NCBI GenBank assembly: GCA_019359375.1
Contig: JAHHHL010000001.1
Span: 186,001-250,000, forward strand
Length of the DNA stretch: 64,000 nt
Source: Lyngbya sp. HA4199-MV5
GTDB taxonomy: Bacteria; Cyanobacteriota; Cyanobacteriia; Leptolyngbyales; Leptolyngbyaceae
Direction: 5' to 3'
The position numbers were made by a program, and so were the translations under genes. The notes under the pieces were generated by a model. It searched no databases. It was not told the origin of the DNA and worked only from the letters and a program-made list of their open reading frames with translations. Positions 29,797 through 39,361 of this stretch are shown here, in pieces. Every line of letters starts with the position of its first letter. Position 1 is the first letter of the stretch.

Positions 29797-31737
29797 ATGG
29801 GTGTGAAATTTGCGCGTGTCATGCAGCCGCTACAGGACTATGGCAAGCGGTATCCAGCAATGGTGAGGGCGCTTCCCTGGCTCTGGCTACTGGCGATCGC
29901 GGTGATTACACTCTTCTGGCATGTGGGCAGCATTGGGCTGATTGATGAAACCGAACCCCTGTTTGTCGAAGCCTCGCGCCAGATGTGGTTGACGGGCGAT
30001 TGGGTGACTCCCGCCTTTGATGGCGAACCCCGATTTGACAAGCCGCCTCTTATCTACTGGTTGATGGTGATGGCGTTTCAAGTGTTCGGTGTCAATGAGT
30101 TTGCGGCACGGTTGCCATCGGTACTTGCGGCAGTTGCGATCGTTTTCTTGTGCTTTTACACGCTGCAATGGTGTGGGGTAGAGGGGGAAAGGCAGGAGGC
30201 AGGGAGCGGAAGGCAGAGGGCAGAGGGCAGAGGGCAGAAGGTGGAGAGAGCAGAGGAGGCAGGGGGGGCAACCGCAGAGGCGCAGAGACGCGGAGAGGTA
30301 GAACATTCTGAGTTTGGTGCTTCAACTGACCCTATACCCCATACCCCACACCCTACACCCTACACTCCTCACTCCTCACTCCTCACCCCTCTCACTCCCT
30401 GGATCGGCGCAACGATGCTCCTCCTCAACCCCAACACCTTCTTCTGGGGACGGACGGGCTATGCGGATATGCTGCTGACGGCGTGTATGGGTGGGACGCT
30501 GTTGGCGTTCTTTCTGGGATATGCTCAGCCCGATCACCCGATCAGTCAAAAGCGCTGGTATTTTGCGTTTTATGGGTTGATGGCGCTGGCGGTGCTAACG
30601 AAGGGACCGATCGGCATTCTCTTGCCAGGGCTGATTATTGGCGGCTTTTTGCTGTACGTGGGCAACGCGAAAGTGGTGCTGCGAGAAATGCGATTGCTGC
30701 GGGGTGCCTTAGTGGTGCTGGTCATTGCGCTGCCGTGGTACGTGCTGGTGACGCTGGCAAACGGGAGAGCGTTTATCGATTCGTTCTTTGGCTACCACAA
30801 CGTTGAGCGGTTTACCCAGGTGGTGAATCGTCATGCAGGGCCGTGGTATTTTCACATCGTGGTGATTCTGGTGGGTTTTTTACCCTGGTCAGCCTACCTG
30901 CCAGCGGCGATCGCCCACATCAAACCGCTGCAACGTCGCTATTGGCAGGATCAGCCCCGGTTCCAGCAGCTTGGTCTGTTTGCCCTGGTCTGGTTTGTCG
31001 TGATTTTGGGCTTTTTTACGATCGCCACCACAAAATACTTCAGCTATACGTTGCCGCTGATGCCTGCCGCTGCCATTCTGGTGGCGCTGCTGTGGACTCA
31101 TTACATCACCCGAACAGATTCTCGCAGACAACCCGGATTCTTGCTTAGCGGCGGGTTTAACATCGTTCTGCTAGTCGCAATGACGGCGGCGATCGTGTAC
31201 TGCCCTCACTGGCTGGGCAATGATCCGTGGATGCCAAATCTGGGGTTGCAGATCCAGGAGGCACAGTTGCCCATTATTGGAGGTGTTCTCTGGGGGATGA
31301 CGACGATCGCAGCGATCGGTTTCTGGCTGTGGCGTAGTCGCTGGCTGTGGTTTGCGAATCTGCTGGGCTTTCTGGCGTTTCTCATCCTGGTAGTTCATCC
31401 GCTGGTGTTGATTGCCGATGTGGAGCGTCAACTTCCCTTGCGGCAACTGGCAGCGGTCGCGGTGCAAACGAAGCAGCCCACGGAAGATCTGCTCATGCTG
31501 GGGTTCAAGAAGCCGAGTCTGGTGTTTTACACCCGCCAGCATGTGACCTATCTCAGTCCGCCTACGAAGGTGATGGATCATCTCCGATCGCAAGCGGGCG
31601 ATCGCACGGGCGCACTCGTCATTGCGGGAGACAAACCACTACAGCAATCTGGCTTACAGCCTGATCAATATCAAGAAATCAGCCGCGCTGGGGTCTATCG
31701 TCTGGTACGAGTGCCCGACCTGCGTAAGCCCTATTAA
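29797..31737 (+). CDS. GT39-family membrane glycosyltransferase (ArnT-like), copy 2, with repeat insertion
   Basis: The 646-residue protein has the same fold as its upstream neighbour: the acidic motif LIDETEP (D50, E51), KPPLIYWL near 91, many membrane helices, and a C-terminal KPSLVFYTRQ segment. It is about 75 residues longer than expected because residues about 128-200 are low complexity (EGERQEAGSGRQRAEGRG, then TPHPTPYTPHSSLLTP). These residues are encoded by heptamer and other dispersed repeats inserted in frame between two membrane helices. The reading frame is intact, so the protein may be functional with an enlarged loop. Confidence 0.87.
   Translation: MGVKFARVMQPLQDYGKRYPAMVRALPWLWLLAIAVITLFWHVGSIGLIDETEPLFVEASRQMWLTGDWVTPAFDGEPRFDKPPLIYWLMVMAFQVFGVNEFAARLPSVLAAVAIVFLCFYTLQWCGVEGERQEAGSGRQRAEGRGQKVERAEEAGGATAEAQRRGEVEHSEFGASTDPIPHTPHPTPYTPHSSLLTPLTPWIGATMLLLNPNTFFWGRTGYADMLLTACMGGTLLAFFLGYAQPDHPISQKRWYFAFYGLMALAVLTKGPIGILLPGLIIGGFLLYVGNAKVVLREMRLLRGALVVLVIALPWYVLVTLANGRAFIDSFFGYHNVERFTQVVNRHAGPWYFHIVVILVGFLPWSAYLPAAIAHIKPLQRRYWQDQPRFQQLGLFALVWFVVILGFFTIATTKYFSYTLPLMPAAAILVALLWTHYITRTDSRRQPGFLLSGGFNIVLLVAMTAAIVYCPHWLGNDPWMPNLGLQIQEAQLPIIGGVLWGMTTIAAIGFWLWRSRWLWFANLLGFLAFLILVVHPLVLIADVERQLPLRQLAAVAVQTKQPTEDLLMLGFKKPSLVFYTRQHVTYLSPPTKVMDHLRSQAGDRTGALVIAGDKPLQQSGLQPDQYQEISRAGVYRLVRVPDLRKPY
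30181..30400. repeat. Repeat block inside a coding sequence
   Basis: GGCAGAG/GGCAGAA heptamers run from 30181 to about 30262. They are followed by an AACCGCAGAGGCGCAGAGAC unit (near 30269), then CCCATACCCCACACCCTACA units and CTCCTCACTCCTCACTCC. All three types also occur in intergenic DNA of this window. The block keeps the frame of the GT39 gene open. Confidence 0.9.
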
Positions 31738-31861
31738 TTTGAACAAGTGGCAGATGAAGCGGGGCAAAGGGGAAAGGGAATACTCATCCGCCCTTTGCCG
31801 TTTCCCCCTTCGCCTTTTACCCGTTCAGATCTGTCGCATACTCTAAACAAATTGGTCTCAC

Positions 31862-34800
31862 TCACTGAATCACAAGGGTGAAGCTGCTGCTAGCGGATGC
31901 TCCTTTGGTATCGGTGGCTTTGACGACGATGCTGAGACTGCCAACCGTGCCGCTGGTGGGTGTGCCGCTAAAGACACCCGTTGATGGGTTAAATCTGAGC
32001 CAACTGGGTAAGCTACGCCCATCGCTGAGGGTGGCGCGGAGCGTGAGCCAATCCAGGTCATCGTTGGCAGCCATATCTTCGTCAAAGAAGGTTGATGCAG
32101 GTATCGTGTAGCGGAATGCTCTTCCGACTGTCGCCCTCTGGTTTGTGAGTGGAGTGGTCACAAGGGGGGCATCGTTAGCATCGCTAATCCTAATCGTAAA
32201 CACCCGTTCTAACACTCCACCTTTACCGTCATCCGTGCGAACCCGCACGCTGTAGGTGGATTTGGCTTCGTAGTTAAACGATCGAGTCGTTCGCAAAGTG
32301 TTCCCCACAATCGTGAAGGCAGCATTATCGGTTGCACCCGTTCCTGAAACCAGGCTGTAGGTGAAGGTATCGCCAACATTGGGGTCAGTGGTGGTGAAGC
32401 TACCGATAATTGCATTGGCAGGTAGATTTTCGGCGATCGTGGCGTTACTCAAGCTCAGACTGGTCGGTGCTTGATTGCTATTACTGCCATTGACGGTCAA
32501 GTTAAAGCCCGTCGCAGTAGAGAGACCCGCGCGATCGGTGGCTTTAATCAGTAAATTCAAGGTGCCGACATTACTACTGGTCGGCGTGCCACTGAAGGTG
32601 AGGCTGGTTGGGTCAAAGCTGAGCCAGGTCGGTAGAGCATTACCATTGGCAAGGGAAGCACTCAGGGTCAGCGCATCGCCTGCATCTGGATCAGAGAAGG
32701 GATTTGCAGGCAGAACGAAACGCAACGCCGTACCAGCCGTCGCTGTTTGATTGGCGATCGCCGTGGTTACAACGGGCTGCTCGTTCACGTCAAGCACATT
32801 GATGGTTAACGCTTTTTCAAAGCTGCCACCTTTACCATCATCAGTACGCACCCGAATCGTGTAAGCGGACTTTGCCTCAAAGTTAAAGGCTTGGCTGGTG
32901 CGAAGCGTATTTGCAGACAGGTCAAAGGACGCGTTATCGTCGCTGCCAGTGCCTGTAACGAACGAGTAGGTAAAGGTATCCCCAGCATCAGGATCAACGG
33001 TACTCAAGGTACCCACGATCGTATTCGCGGCTAAATTTTCAGCGATAGTCGTGCTGCTCACGCTGAGGTCGGTTGGCGCACCGTTTGGCACTACGGGTGA
33101 ATCGGAAACATCGAAAATGGCAACCGTGAGTGCTTTCTCAAAAATACCGCCTCTGCGATCGTCTGTCCGCACCCGAATGCTGTAGCTAGATTTCGTTTCA
33201 AAATCAAAGGTTTGGGTTGGAATCAGCAGCGATCCATCAATGATAAAGGCAGTGTTATCCGCATCCCCTGCTCCAGCAACCAGGGTGTAGGTATGCAGAT
33301 CGGTTGGATCAGGGTCAGTTGTCCCCAGCGTCAGCGCAACCGAGTAAGCGCTCTGAATGGGTGTCACCGGGACGTTTTCTGGAATAAATGTGCGACCCCT
33401 GAACGCGATGTCAGTGGGAACATTGTTGACGGGACTGACCCCACTGCTACCGTCATAGCGAGCCAGAGCAAAACTACCGTTGGCTGACCCTGTGACCACA
33501 ATTCTGCCGTCTGCTTGAATGACGAGCTTAGACGGGCTATCGCTGCTGGTGCCAAAATCTGTTGCGACTTTACCACTGCTGCCAAAGCCCGTATCCAGGC
33601 TGCCGTCACTGTTGTAGCGAATCAGGGCAAAATCACCATTGCTCTGCCCTGTCACCACAATTTTGCCCGTGGCATCGATCGCTACCCCACTACTGGTTGT
33701 GAGACTGGAGCTAATGACACGACCACCCGTCCCAAAGCTCGTATCCAGGCTACCGTTGCTGTTGAAACGGAGTAAGACAAAACTTCTGCCGCTGCCAGAA
33801 CTACCGTTGGCGATCACGACAATCTTGCCATCCGGTGTTACAGCCATCCGGCTTTCAGACGCATCATCAAAGGCAAAACTATTGGGCGGGATAAAGCTGC
33901 TTGTGGTGACAACACCCCCATTGCCGAAGGTAGGATCAAGACCCGCATTCGAGCCATAACGCAAAAGTGTCAGGCTTCTCATCGTATCAATGCCACCACT
34001 CAGTAGATCAACGCGGGAAATGCCAGAAACAAGAATGGTGCCATCGGCTTGCTGTAGGACATCATCAGAAATATCCCGGTAGTTAACATCCGTTATCACC
34101 GCTGCGGGACCTGAGACCGAACCAATTCCAGGTGGAGGGACGTTGCCAAAGCTGGTATCAAAGCTGCCGTTGCTGTTATAGCGAACGAGAAAGAAGTCAC
34201 CCGATCGGCTATAGGTGTTGTCGCCCGCCACCACAATCTTGCCGTCAGCTTGCAGAAAGGCATTACTGACACTGTTGGCATAGCCACCGATCCAGCCTGT
34301 TACTTTGCCACCGTTGCCAAAACTGCTATCCAGGCTGCCATCGCTGTTGTAACGAATGAGGGCATAGTCTGGTGCTGCTCTTTGTACATTGGTGGTGCCA
34401 CCCACAACCACGATTTTGCCATCTGGTTGCACTAAGACAGTGATGCCCCCATCCGCATCATTGCCATAGGGATAACTGGTCGGTGGGGTGTAAATATCGG
34501 TTGTGACTTTGCCACCATTGCCAAAGGTCGTGTCTAGACTGCCATCCAGGTTGTAGCGAGTGAGCGCAAACACGCTACTACTGCTTGAGCCAACCGCACC
34601 AGTGGACAAAATCTTGCCGTCGGGCTGGAGGGTGATGCCGTAACTCGTTGCCGAAGCACCAAAACTGGTTGTCACCTTACCGCCACTACCAAAGCTCGTA
34701 TCCAGATCGCCCGCCGCAAGGACGGCAGGGTATGTCTGCATAACGTCATCCTGAAAGCACACCGCCACATCCATGTCACGGGTCGTTGCATCCAAGTGCC

Positions 34801-35296
34801 AGTTGCCCCCCAAGGAGGAGTGACCGATCGGGGTTGTTGATGCCGCGATCGCAGCCCCTGTCAACGTCTGCAAGCGTTCAATCAGCTCGGCTCCCGCATC
34901 CCCTGCCGCTACGTTGCAGCCATAGAGAAAAAGCTGAGACTTGCGATGGGGAAACCAACTTTGCAATTGAGACGCATGGTTCTCTAGTGTTTCCAGACTC
35001 AACTGTCCATCGCCCAGATAAAGGCAACCCGGTGCGCCATGACAAACTAAGTGTAAATTTCTGAGATGGGGATGATTTGAGAGCGCCGTTGTAATTTGTG
35101 CAACACCGTCCAGGCGAGGATTAAGGATAAGTATCGCTGTGCCTTTAACACCCCCCGCAGCTAAATGAGTGTAGTTGGGAAGACAAGGATCGATGACTAC
35201 CATCGTGTCGGTAGTTGGTGATGGTGAAGGCTGAAACGTCAGGCAGACAGGCGAAACAGGACGTGTTTGCACGCCCAAAGGAGAAACTGTTTTCAT
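31862..35296 (-). CDS. Large DUF4347 / delta-60 repeat / cadherin-like protein
   Basis: The 1144-residue protein starts with a DUF4347 domain (about 30-195; LHLVCHGAPGCLYLGDG and LFLYGCNVAAGDAG), common at the N-terminus of very large cyanobacterial surface proteins. Next come seven delta-60 beta-propeller-like repeats (about 200-660) with recurring GSLDTSFGNGGKV and LQPDGKIVV. The remainder has three cadherin-like modules (APTDLSVSSTTIAENL) and two Ig-like putative-binding domains (ATVGRAFRYTIP), ending at LVIQ. There is no classical signal peptide, so a non-Sec export route is possible. It is probably a secreted or surface adhesin; the role is inferred. Confidence 0.87.
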   Translation of the reverse strand: MKTVSPLGVQTRPVSPVCLTFQPSPSPTTDTMVVIDPCLPNYTHLAAGGVKGTAILILNPRLDGVAQITTALSNHPHLRNLHLVCHGAPGCLYLGDGQLSLETLENHASQLQSWFPHRKSQLFLYGCNVAAGDAGAELIERLQTLTGAAIAASTTPIGHSSLGGNWHLDATTRDMDVAVCFQDDVMQTYPAVLAAGDLDTSFGSGGKVTTSFGASATSYGITLQPDGKILSTGAVGSSSSSVFALTRYNLDGSLDTTFGNGGKVTTDIYTPPTSYPYGNDADGGITVLVQPDGKIVVVGGTTNVQRAAPDYALIRYNSDGSLDSSFGNGGKVTGWIGGYANSVSNAFLQADGKIVVAGDNTYSRSGDFFLVRYNSNGSFDTSFGNVPPPGIGSVSGPAAVITDVNYRDISDDVLQQADGTILVSGISRVDLLSGGIDTMRSLTLLRYGSNAGLDPTFGNGGVVTTSSFIPPNSFAFDDASESRMAVTPDGKIVVIANGSSGSGRSFVLLRFNSNGSLDTSFGTGGRVISSSLTTSSGVAIDATGKIVVTGQSNGDFALIRYNSDGSLDTGFGSSGKVATDFGTSSDSPSKLVIQADGRIVVTGSANGSFALARYDGSSGVSPVNNVPTDIAFRGRTFIPENVPVTPIQSAYSVALTLGTTDPDPTDLHTYTLVAGAGDADNTAFIIDGSLLIPTQTFDFETKSSYSIRVRTDDRRGGIFEKALTVAIFDVSDSPVVPNGAPTDLSVSSTTIAENLAANTIVGTLSTVDPDAGDTFTYSFVTGTGSDDNASFDLSANTLRTSQAFNFEAKSAYTIRVRTDDGKGGSFEKALTINVLDVNEQPVVTTAIANQTATAGTALRFVLPANPFSDPDAGDALTLSASLANGNALPTWLSFDPTSLTFSGTPTSSNVGTLNLLIKATDRAGLSTATGFNLTVNGSNSNQAPTSLSLSNATIAENLPANAIIGSFTTTDPNVGDTFTYSLVSGTGATDNAAFTIVGNTLRTTRSFNYEAKSTYSVRVRTDDGKGGVLERVFTIRISDANDAPLVTTPLTNQRATVGRAFRYTIPASTFFDEDMAANDDLDWLTLRATLSDGRSLPSWLRFNPSTGVFSGTPTSGTVGSLSIVVKATDTKGASASSSFTLVIQ

Positions 35297-35529
35297 AAAA
35301 ACCTGCGATCGTGTGTGCTGAGATCAACCCGAGATCAAATCAACATCTAACCGAACTACTTTCTTGAGAGAATTTTGTCACACTCTCCGTAGAATTGCAG
35401 GGATGATTTCGACTGTTTATGAAAACTTTAATGCACACCTGTCAAAGCTTTAATTTCACTCGTCAACACTTCAGATTTTTGGTCTATGGCGGTTTCTAAT
35501 CGAGTGAAGAACAGTTGCGAACAGGTAGA

Positions 35530-35557
35530 AGACAGAAGGCAGAAGGCAGAGGGCAGA
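35530..35557. repeat. Short GGCAGAR heptamer tract
   Basis: Four units of GACAGAAG/GCAGAAG/GCAGAGG lie in the 507-bp gap 35297-35803, just before the 97-bp repeat. The first part of that gap (35300-35470) is AT-rich and presumably contains the promoter of the large surface protein gene. Confidence 0.7.
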
Positions 35558-35568
35558 CGTAAACAGGA

Positions 35569-35665
35569 CTGACGTATTTTGACTAAAACCTCGGAGATTT
35601 AAGCCAAAACGTTGGCTGCGATGCTTGATGCTTGGTTAAAACCTCCGAGGTTTGCGTAAGACCTA
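35569..35665 (+). repeat. 97-bp dispersed repeat, copy 1
   Basis: It begins CTGACGTATTTTGACTAAAA and ends GCGTAAGACCTA, with two internal near-palindromes, AAACCTCGGAGATTT and AAACCTCCGAGGTTT. It aligns with 54644-54740. It shows no coding potential and ends about 139 bp before the sigma factor start. Confidence 0.8.
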
Positions 35666-35803
35666 AAAGAAGGTTGAGCGATCGAGAAGAATATTGCATC
35701 GATTTAGCCGTGTCGTGCGTAATGCTGATAGAGCCATCAAGAATGGCATGATAAGTGCATATCGTTTTTGCCCGTTGTCTACCATCTATGCTCAAGTTGT
35801 TTG

Positions 35804-36361
35804 ATGGCCTCCTCTCCTCCAGCCCCCAGCTTTAATTGTGAATCTGCCCTCCATGCCTGTGCTCAGGGCGATCGTGCTGCGCTCCATCAAATCTATGCCC
35901 AGGAAGCCAGTCAACTATTGGGAGTTGCCCTCCGCATCGTGCGACGGCGCGATCTGGCAGACGAGGTGCTACAAGATGCCTTCTTGCAGATTTGGCAGAA
36001 AGCCGCCCTGTTCGATCGCCGCCGTGGTACAGCCCGTAGCTGGATCTTTAGCATCGTGCGGTATCGTGCGCTGGATGCCTTGCGAAAAGCCTCCCGCGAG
36101 ATTGCGGTAGACGAAACGCTCATTGCCAATCGATCGCCTGCCACCCCAGATTTGCTAGACAATCTCTCACGGTTGGCAGAAACCAAAGAGTTGCAGCAAT
36201 GCCTGGAGCAACTGGAATCACCAAAACGACAGAGCATCCTACTGGCTTACATGGATGGGTACACTCACATACAGATAGCGGCGCAGCTTGAAGTGCCGCT
36301 GGGTACGGTGAAGTCCTGGATTCGGCGGGGGCTTTTAGCACTGCGAGAGTGTTTGCAATGA
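35804..36361 (+). CDS. ECF sigma factor (SigK/RpoE-like)
   Basis: The 185-residue protein is a group 4 (ECF) sigma-70 factor that directs RNA polymerase to stress promoters. Region 2 is at about 25-95 (DLADEVLQDAFLQIWQKA, then GTARSWIFSIVRYRALD). Region 4 is at about 125-180 with the helix-turn-helix TLVP-like segment IQIAAQLEVPLGTVKSWI. The ATG at 35804 gives the usual length; the frame stays open to a TTG at 35768. Its stop overlaps the start of the anti-sigma gene by ATGA, so the two are translated together. Confidence 0.92.
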   Translation: MASSPPAPSFNCESALHACAQGDRAALHQIYAQEASQLLGVALRIVRRRDLADEVLQDAFLQIWQKAALFDRRRGTARSWIFSIVRYRALDALRKASREIAVDETLIANRSPATPDLLDNLSRLAETKELQQCLEQLESPKRQSILLAYMDGYTHIQIAAQLEVPLGTVKSWIRRGLLALRECLQ

Positions 36362-37080
36362 ATGCACAAGACTGGAATTTACAAGACCGTGATGAGCTTT
36401 GGGGGTTGGCGGGTGAATATGTCCTCGGTGTGCTGACGGCGGAGGAAACCGCCGCGATCGAGCGCCTGATGACCACCAATGACGAGTTGCGAACAGCCGT
36501 CCACTACTGGGAAGAGCGCTTATTGGGCATGGTGGCACTGGCATCACCCGTCACACCATCCCCAGACCTGTGGAGCCAGATTGAACGCCGTTTGCCTGCA
36601 CCTGTGCAAACAGCCGTCTCGCCGCCTCGCCGTTCTCCCTTTTGGGAAACACTGGCATTCTGGCGCTTTACCACCGCGATCGGCGCTGCTGCTTCTGTCC
36701 TTCTGGCGGTGACAACGTTTTCCAAACCAACGCAGCAAGCCCCTACTTATGTTGTCGTTTTGCAATCCCCTGCTGATAAAAGCGCTGGCTGGGTGGTGCA
36801 GGGCGATCGTGCAGGCGAACTGCAAGTCATTCCTGTCGCAAAGCCAGCCGTTGACCCTGACCGCGCGCTTCAGCTCTGGACAAAACCCGTGCAGGCGAAG
36901 AAACCCACCTCTCTAGGCTTGTTACCCAGCGATCGCCCGGTGCAAATTCCAGCCGATCGTCTCCCCGGTTTAGAAGCAGGGCAGTTGTTTGAAATCACCC
37001 TGGAGCCATCCACCGGTTCGCCCCTCGATCGTCCCACCGGAAAAATTCTCTTCATCGGACGCATCGCCACCGTGCAATGA
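36358..37080 (+). CDS. Anti-sigma factor, RskA type
   Basis: The 240-residue protein should hold the upstream sigma factor inactive at the membrane. An N-terminal anti-sigma domain covers about 1-75 (ELWGLAGEYVLGVLTAEETA, the zinc-free RskA form). A single membrane helix lies at about 101-120. An extracytoplasmic RskA C-terminal domain follows (about 125-240), with the family pattern RALQLWTKPVQ and GLEAGQLFEITLEPSTGSP. The ATG at 36358 overlaps the sigma stop codon. Release by regulated proteolysis is known for the family; the signal is not visible here. Confidence 0.92.
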   Translation: MNAQDWNLQDRDELWGLAGEYVLGVLTAEETAAIERLMTTNDELRTAVHYWEERLLGMVALASPVTPSPDLWSQIERRLPAPVQTAVSPPRRSPFWETLAFWRFTTAIGAAASVLLAVTTFSKPTQQAPTYVVVLQSPADKSAGWVVQGDRAGELQVIPVAKPAVDPDRALQLWTKPVQAKKPTSLGLLPSDRPVQIPADRLPGLEAGQLFEITLEPSTGSPLDRPTGKILFIGRIATVQ

Positions 37081-37226
37081 CATGAGAAGGTTGCTGAAGG
37101 TGCAGAGGCGCTAAACGACCCGGCATAACACCGTAAGAAATTGATAGTCCGTGCCTTGTAAAAGACCTCTTGCATCTAGCTGATTTGAGCAGACTGAGCA
37201 CACTCAAAGTTGTATAGCGCTGCAAT

Positions 37227-37357
37227 CTAGGGCGTGTGATCAATTGGCTCCGAAACCTTGCAATATCAGCAGTGTCACGCCCGTCCCCGCGCACCAGGCT
37301 AGGGGCTGGAACCCTTCCTGCAAGCAATGTGTAGTATTGATTGATGACAGCCCCTAG
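37227..37357 (-). mobile_element. MITE copy C (131-bp CTAGGG family), inverted
   Basis: The element reads CTAGGGCGTGTGATCAATT at the left and ATTGATGACAGCCCCTAG at the right. Its reverse complement aligns with copies A and B over the whole length. It lies in the 459-bp gap 37081-37539 between the anti-sigma gene and tRNA-Pro. The rest of the gap shows no other feature apart from the tRNA terminator. Confidence 0.85.
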
Positions 37358-37506
37358 ATTAAGCCGAGTTCGAGATAAGCTGAAACCCCTATGCCATCGT
37401 TGCTTACGTCAAGCTCTCCTCAACATGTTTGCGGTGTTTTAGCCGATCAGCACTGCCTCAGCGCTCTCAACTCCAAACTGATGTTAGACCCAGCTTGCTT
37501 TAAAAC

Positions 37507-37537
37507 GCAAAAACCCTCTCATTGAGAGGGTTTTTGC
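37507..37537 (-). terminator. Intrinsic terminator after tRNA-Pro
   Basis: The stem AAAAACCCTCTC / GAGAGGGTTTTT has a 3-base loop, followed on the minus strand by a T-run. It begins just after the tRNA 3' end. The symmetry means it could also work in the other direction. Confidence 0.85.
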
Positions 37538-37539
37538 CA

Positions 37540-37613
37540 TCGGAGCGGCGAGATTCGAACTCACGACCCCTACTACCCCAAAGTAGTGCGCTACCAAGCT
37601 GCGCTACGCCCCG
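37540..37613 (-). tRNA. tRNA-Pro (anticodon GGG)
   Basis: The minus strand folds as a complete cloverleaf: acceptor CGGGGCG/CGCTCCG (one G-T pair), D-arm with AGCTTGGTAGC, anticodon stem CTACT/AGTAG with loop TTGGGGT (anticodon GGG), and T-arm with GTTCGAATC. The discriminator is A at 37540. The CCA end is not encoded. It reads Pro codons CCC and CCU. Confidence 0.95.
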
Positions 37614-37659
37614 GTTTGCTTGCTCAGTATAGCACGATCGCACACACCACTGGTAGCCG

Positions 37660-38376
37660 TCAAACGACTTCCTTCACCGCTGCCTGTGCTTCTCGGCGCA
37701 ACCCAGCCGCGATCCGAAACAACTCTTGTCCAGTGTGCAGATACGAGTCGTCGTAGTTGAGCGTAAAAAACTCTAGCTGCTCAATGCCATCATCCACCTG
37801 GTTTAAGCAGTAATAAAGGTGGGCAGCAACGCCTGCCAGTGTTTTGGGGTTGGGAAGAGACTGGAAAATGGTTTCGGCGCGATGAAGGCGATCGCGGCAA
37901 TCTTCCAAATACTCCTGAAAATCCGCCATCAGCGCATCGTCAAAGGGATCAGCAGAAAGATTGTCAATTTGCTCCTTTAAAGGCTTGAGAATTTGCTGTA
38001 TTAGGTTACTGACAGGCGCGTAGATTTGGGTCAACCACTGTTCCAGATGCGCGTCAGCCTGCTGAGCTGTCTGCTGCGGTTTACGGTACCGCGCCTGAGC
38101 GTCAGCCGTCCGCTGCTGCCGATTCCCTCGCCCTGTAGAGAAACCAGCGTCTTCCAGTTGTGTCAGGTACTGGAGCTGCTGATCATAGGATTTACGGTGG
38201 TCAGGATCTCCCAGCACCTCGTAGGCGGCGTTGACCCTGGCAATCTTTTCGTGGTTAGCCGTTTCCCGGTTGCTGTCGGGGTGAAACTGCTTTGCTAGCT
38301 GCCGATACGCCCGTTTAATCTCTGCCTGCGTTGCGGTCGGCGAAACGTTTAAAGTGCGATAGTGATCAGACCTCAT
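37660..38376 (-). CDS. DnaJ-domain protein
   Basis: The 238-residue protein has an N-terminal J domain (about 4-67) with the HPD motif at 32-34 (FHPDSNRETA), which stimulates the ATPase of an Hsp70. There is no Gly/Phe or zinc-finger region, so it is a type III J-protein. The middle part (about 70-110) is Gln/Arg-rich, and the C-terminus (about 110-238) is a helical domain with no recognised family. It probably recruits DnaK to a specific client. It lies 15 bp downstream of cysK on the same strand and could be read through from it. Confidence 0.9.
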   Translation of the reverse strand: MRSDHYRTLNVSPTATQAEIKRAYRQLAKQFHPDSNRETANHEKIARVNAAYEVLGDPDHRKSYDQQLQYLTQLEDAGFSTGRGNRQQRTADAQARYRKPQQTAQQADAHLEQWLTQIYAPVSNLIQQILKPLKEQIDNLSADPFDDALMADFQEYLEDCRDRLHRAETIFQSLPNPKTLAGVAAHLYYCLNQVDDGIEQLEFFTLNYDDSYLHTGQELFRIAAGLRREAQAAVKEVV

Positions 38377-38391
38377 GCGGTTGCTTCAGGC

Positions 38392-39357
38392 TTACCCTCC
38401 CAGCATAGCGGGCAAGTTTAGCTCAGATTCCTGGAAGAGCGGGGTACTCAAATAGCGCTCACCAAAGCTCGGTTGAATCATGACAATGAGCTTGCCTGCA
38501 TAGTCAGGACGACGACCGACCTGGATAGCTGCATACAGCGCGGCACCACTGGAAATACCAGACAGCAACCCTTCTTCACGAGCTAAGCGCCGCCCATAGG
38601 CGATCGCATCATCATCCGAAACGGTGATCACTTCGTCAATCAGTTTGACATTCAGCACGGGCGGCACAAACCCAGCGCCAATACCCTGAATTTTGTGGGC
38701 ACCGGGGCGACCACCCGACAACACGGGGCTGTTAGCAGGTTCAACGGCGATCGCCCGAAACTCTGGCTTGCGCGTTTTGATGACATCGGCAACGCCTGTG
38801 ATGGTGCCGCCAGTGCCCACCCCTGCCACGATCGCGTCAATTTGACCATCTGTATCATCCCAAAGCTCTTCTGCGGTTGTTTGGCGATGAATCTGTGGAT
38901 TGGCTGGATTGCGAAACTGTTGCAGCATGTAGGCATTGGGCAGCGTTTCAACAATCTGTTGTGCCCGCTGAATGCAACCGCTCATGCCTTCAATACCTGG
39001 CGTGAGTTCCAGTTGGGCACCATACGCTCGCAGCATGGCACGCCGTTCTGAACTCATGGTTTCTGGCATCGTCAAAATCAGACGATAGCCTTTGGCAGCG
39101 GCAGCCATCGCCAGGGCAATCCCTGTATTGCCTGAGGTTGGCTCAACTAAGACGGTTTTGCCCGGTGTGATCAACCCTTCTTTTTCGGCGGCATCGATCA
39201 TGCTGATGCCAATGCGGTCTTTAACTGAAGCCGAGGGGTTCATCCCTTCAAGCTTCACTAAAATGCGTGCCACACACCCGTCTGCCTGGGGGATCCGATT
39301 TAACTGCACCAGCGGTGTGCGACCAATGAGTTCGGTAATATTCTGAGCGATTCGCAT
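38392..39357 (-). CDS. cysK: Cysteine synthase A (O-acetylserine sulfhydrylase)
   Basis: The PLP enzyme makes cysteine from O-acetylserine and sulfide. The 321-residue sequence carries the PLP Lys at 46 ([11 protein letters not shown]), the [11 protein letters not shown] loop, and [11 protein letters not shown] for phosphate binding. The [13 protein letters not shown] segment is typical of CysK. The frame is open to 39642, but the ATG at 39357 gives the canonical N-terminus ([19 protein letters not shown]) and avoids overlapping the regulator gene. The start is 4 bp after the Rrf2 stop, so the two genes form an operon. Confidence 0.95.
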   Translation of the reverse strand: MRIAQNITELIGRTPLVQLNRIPQADGCVARILVKLEGMNPSASVKDRIGISMIDAAEKEGLITPGKTVLVEPTSGNTGIALAMAAAAKGYRLILTMPETMSSERRAMLRAYGAQLELTPGIEGMSGCIQRAQQIVETLPNAYMLQQFRNPANPQIHRQTTAEELWDDTDGQIDAIVAGVGTGGTITGVADVIKTRKPEFRAIAVEPANSPVLSGGRPGAHKIQGIGAGFVPPVLNVKLIDEVITVSDDDAIAYGRRLAREEGLLSGISSGAALYAAIQVGRRPDYAGKLIVMIQPSFGERYLSTPLFQESELNLPAMLGG

Positions 39358-39361
39358 GGGT

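Noticed and set aside
35583-35795. Minus-strand frame of 70 codons before the sigma factor gene
   Set aside because: It lies inside and beside the 97-bp repeat and has no supporting features.
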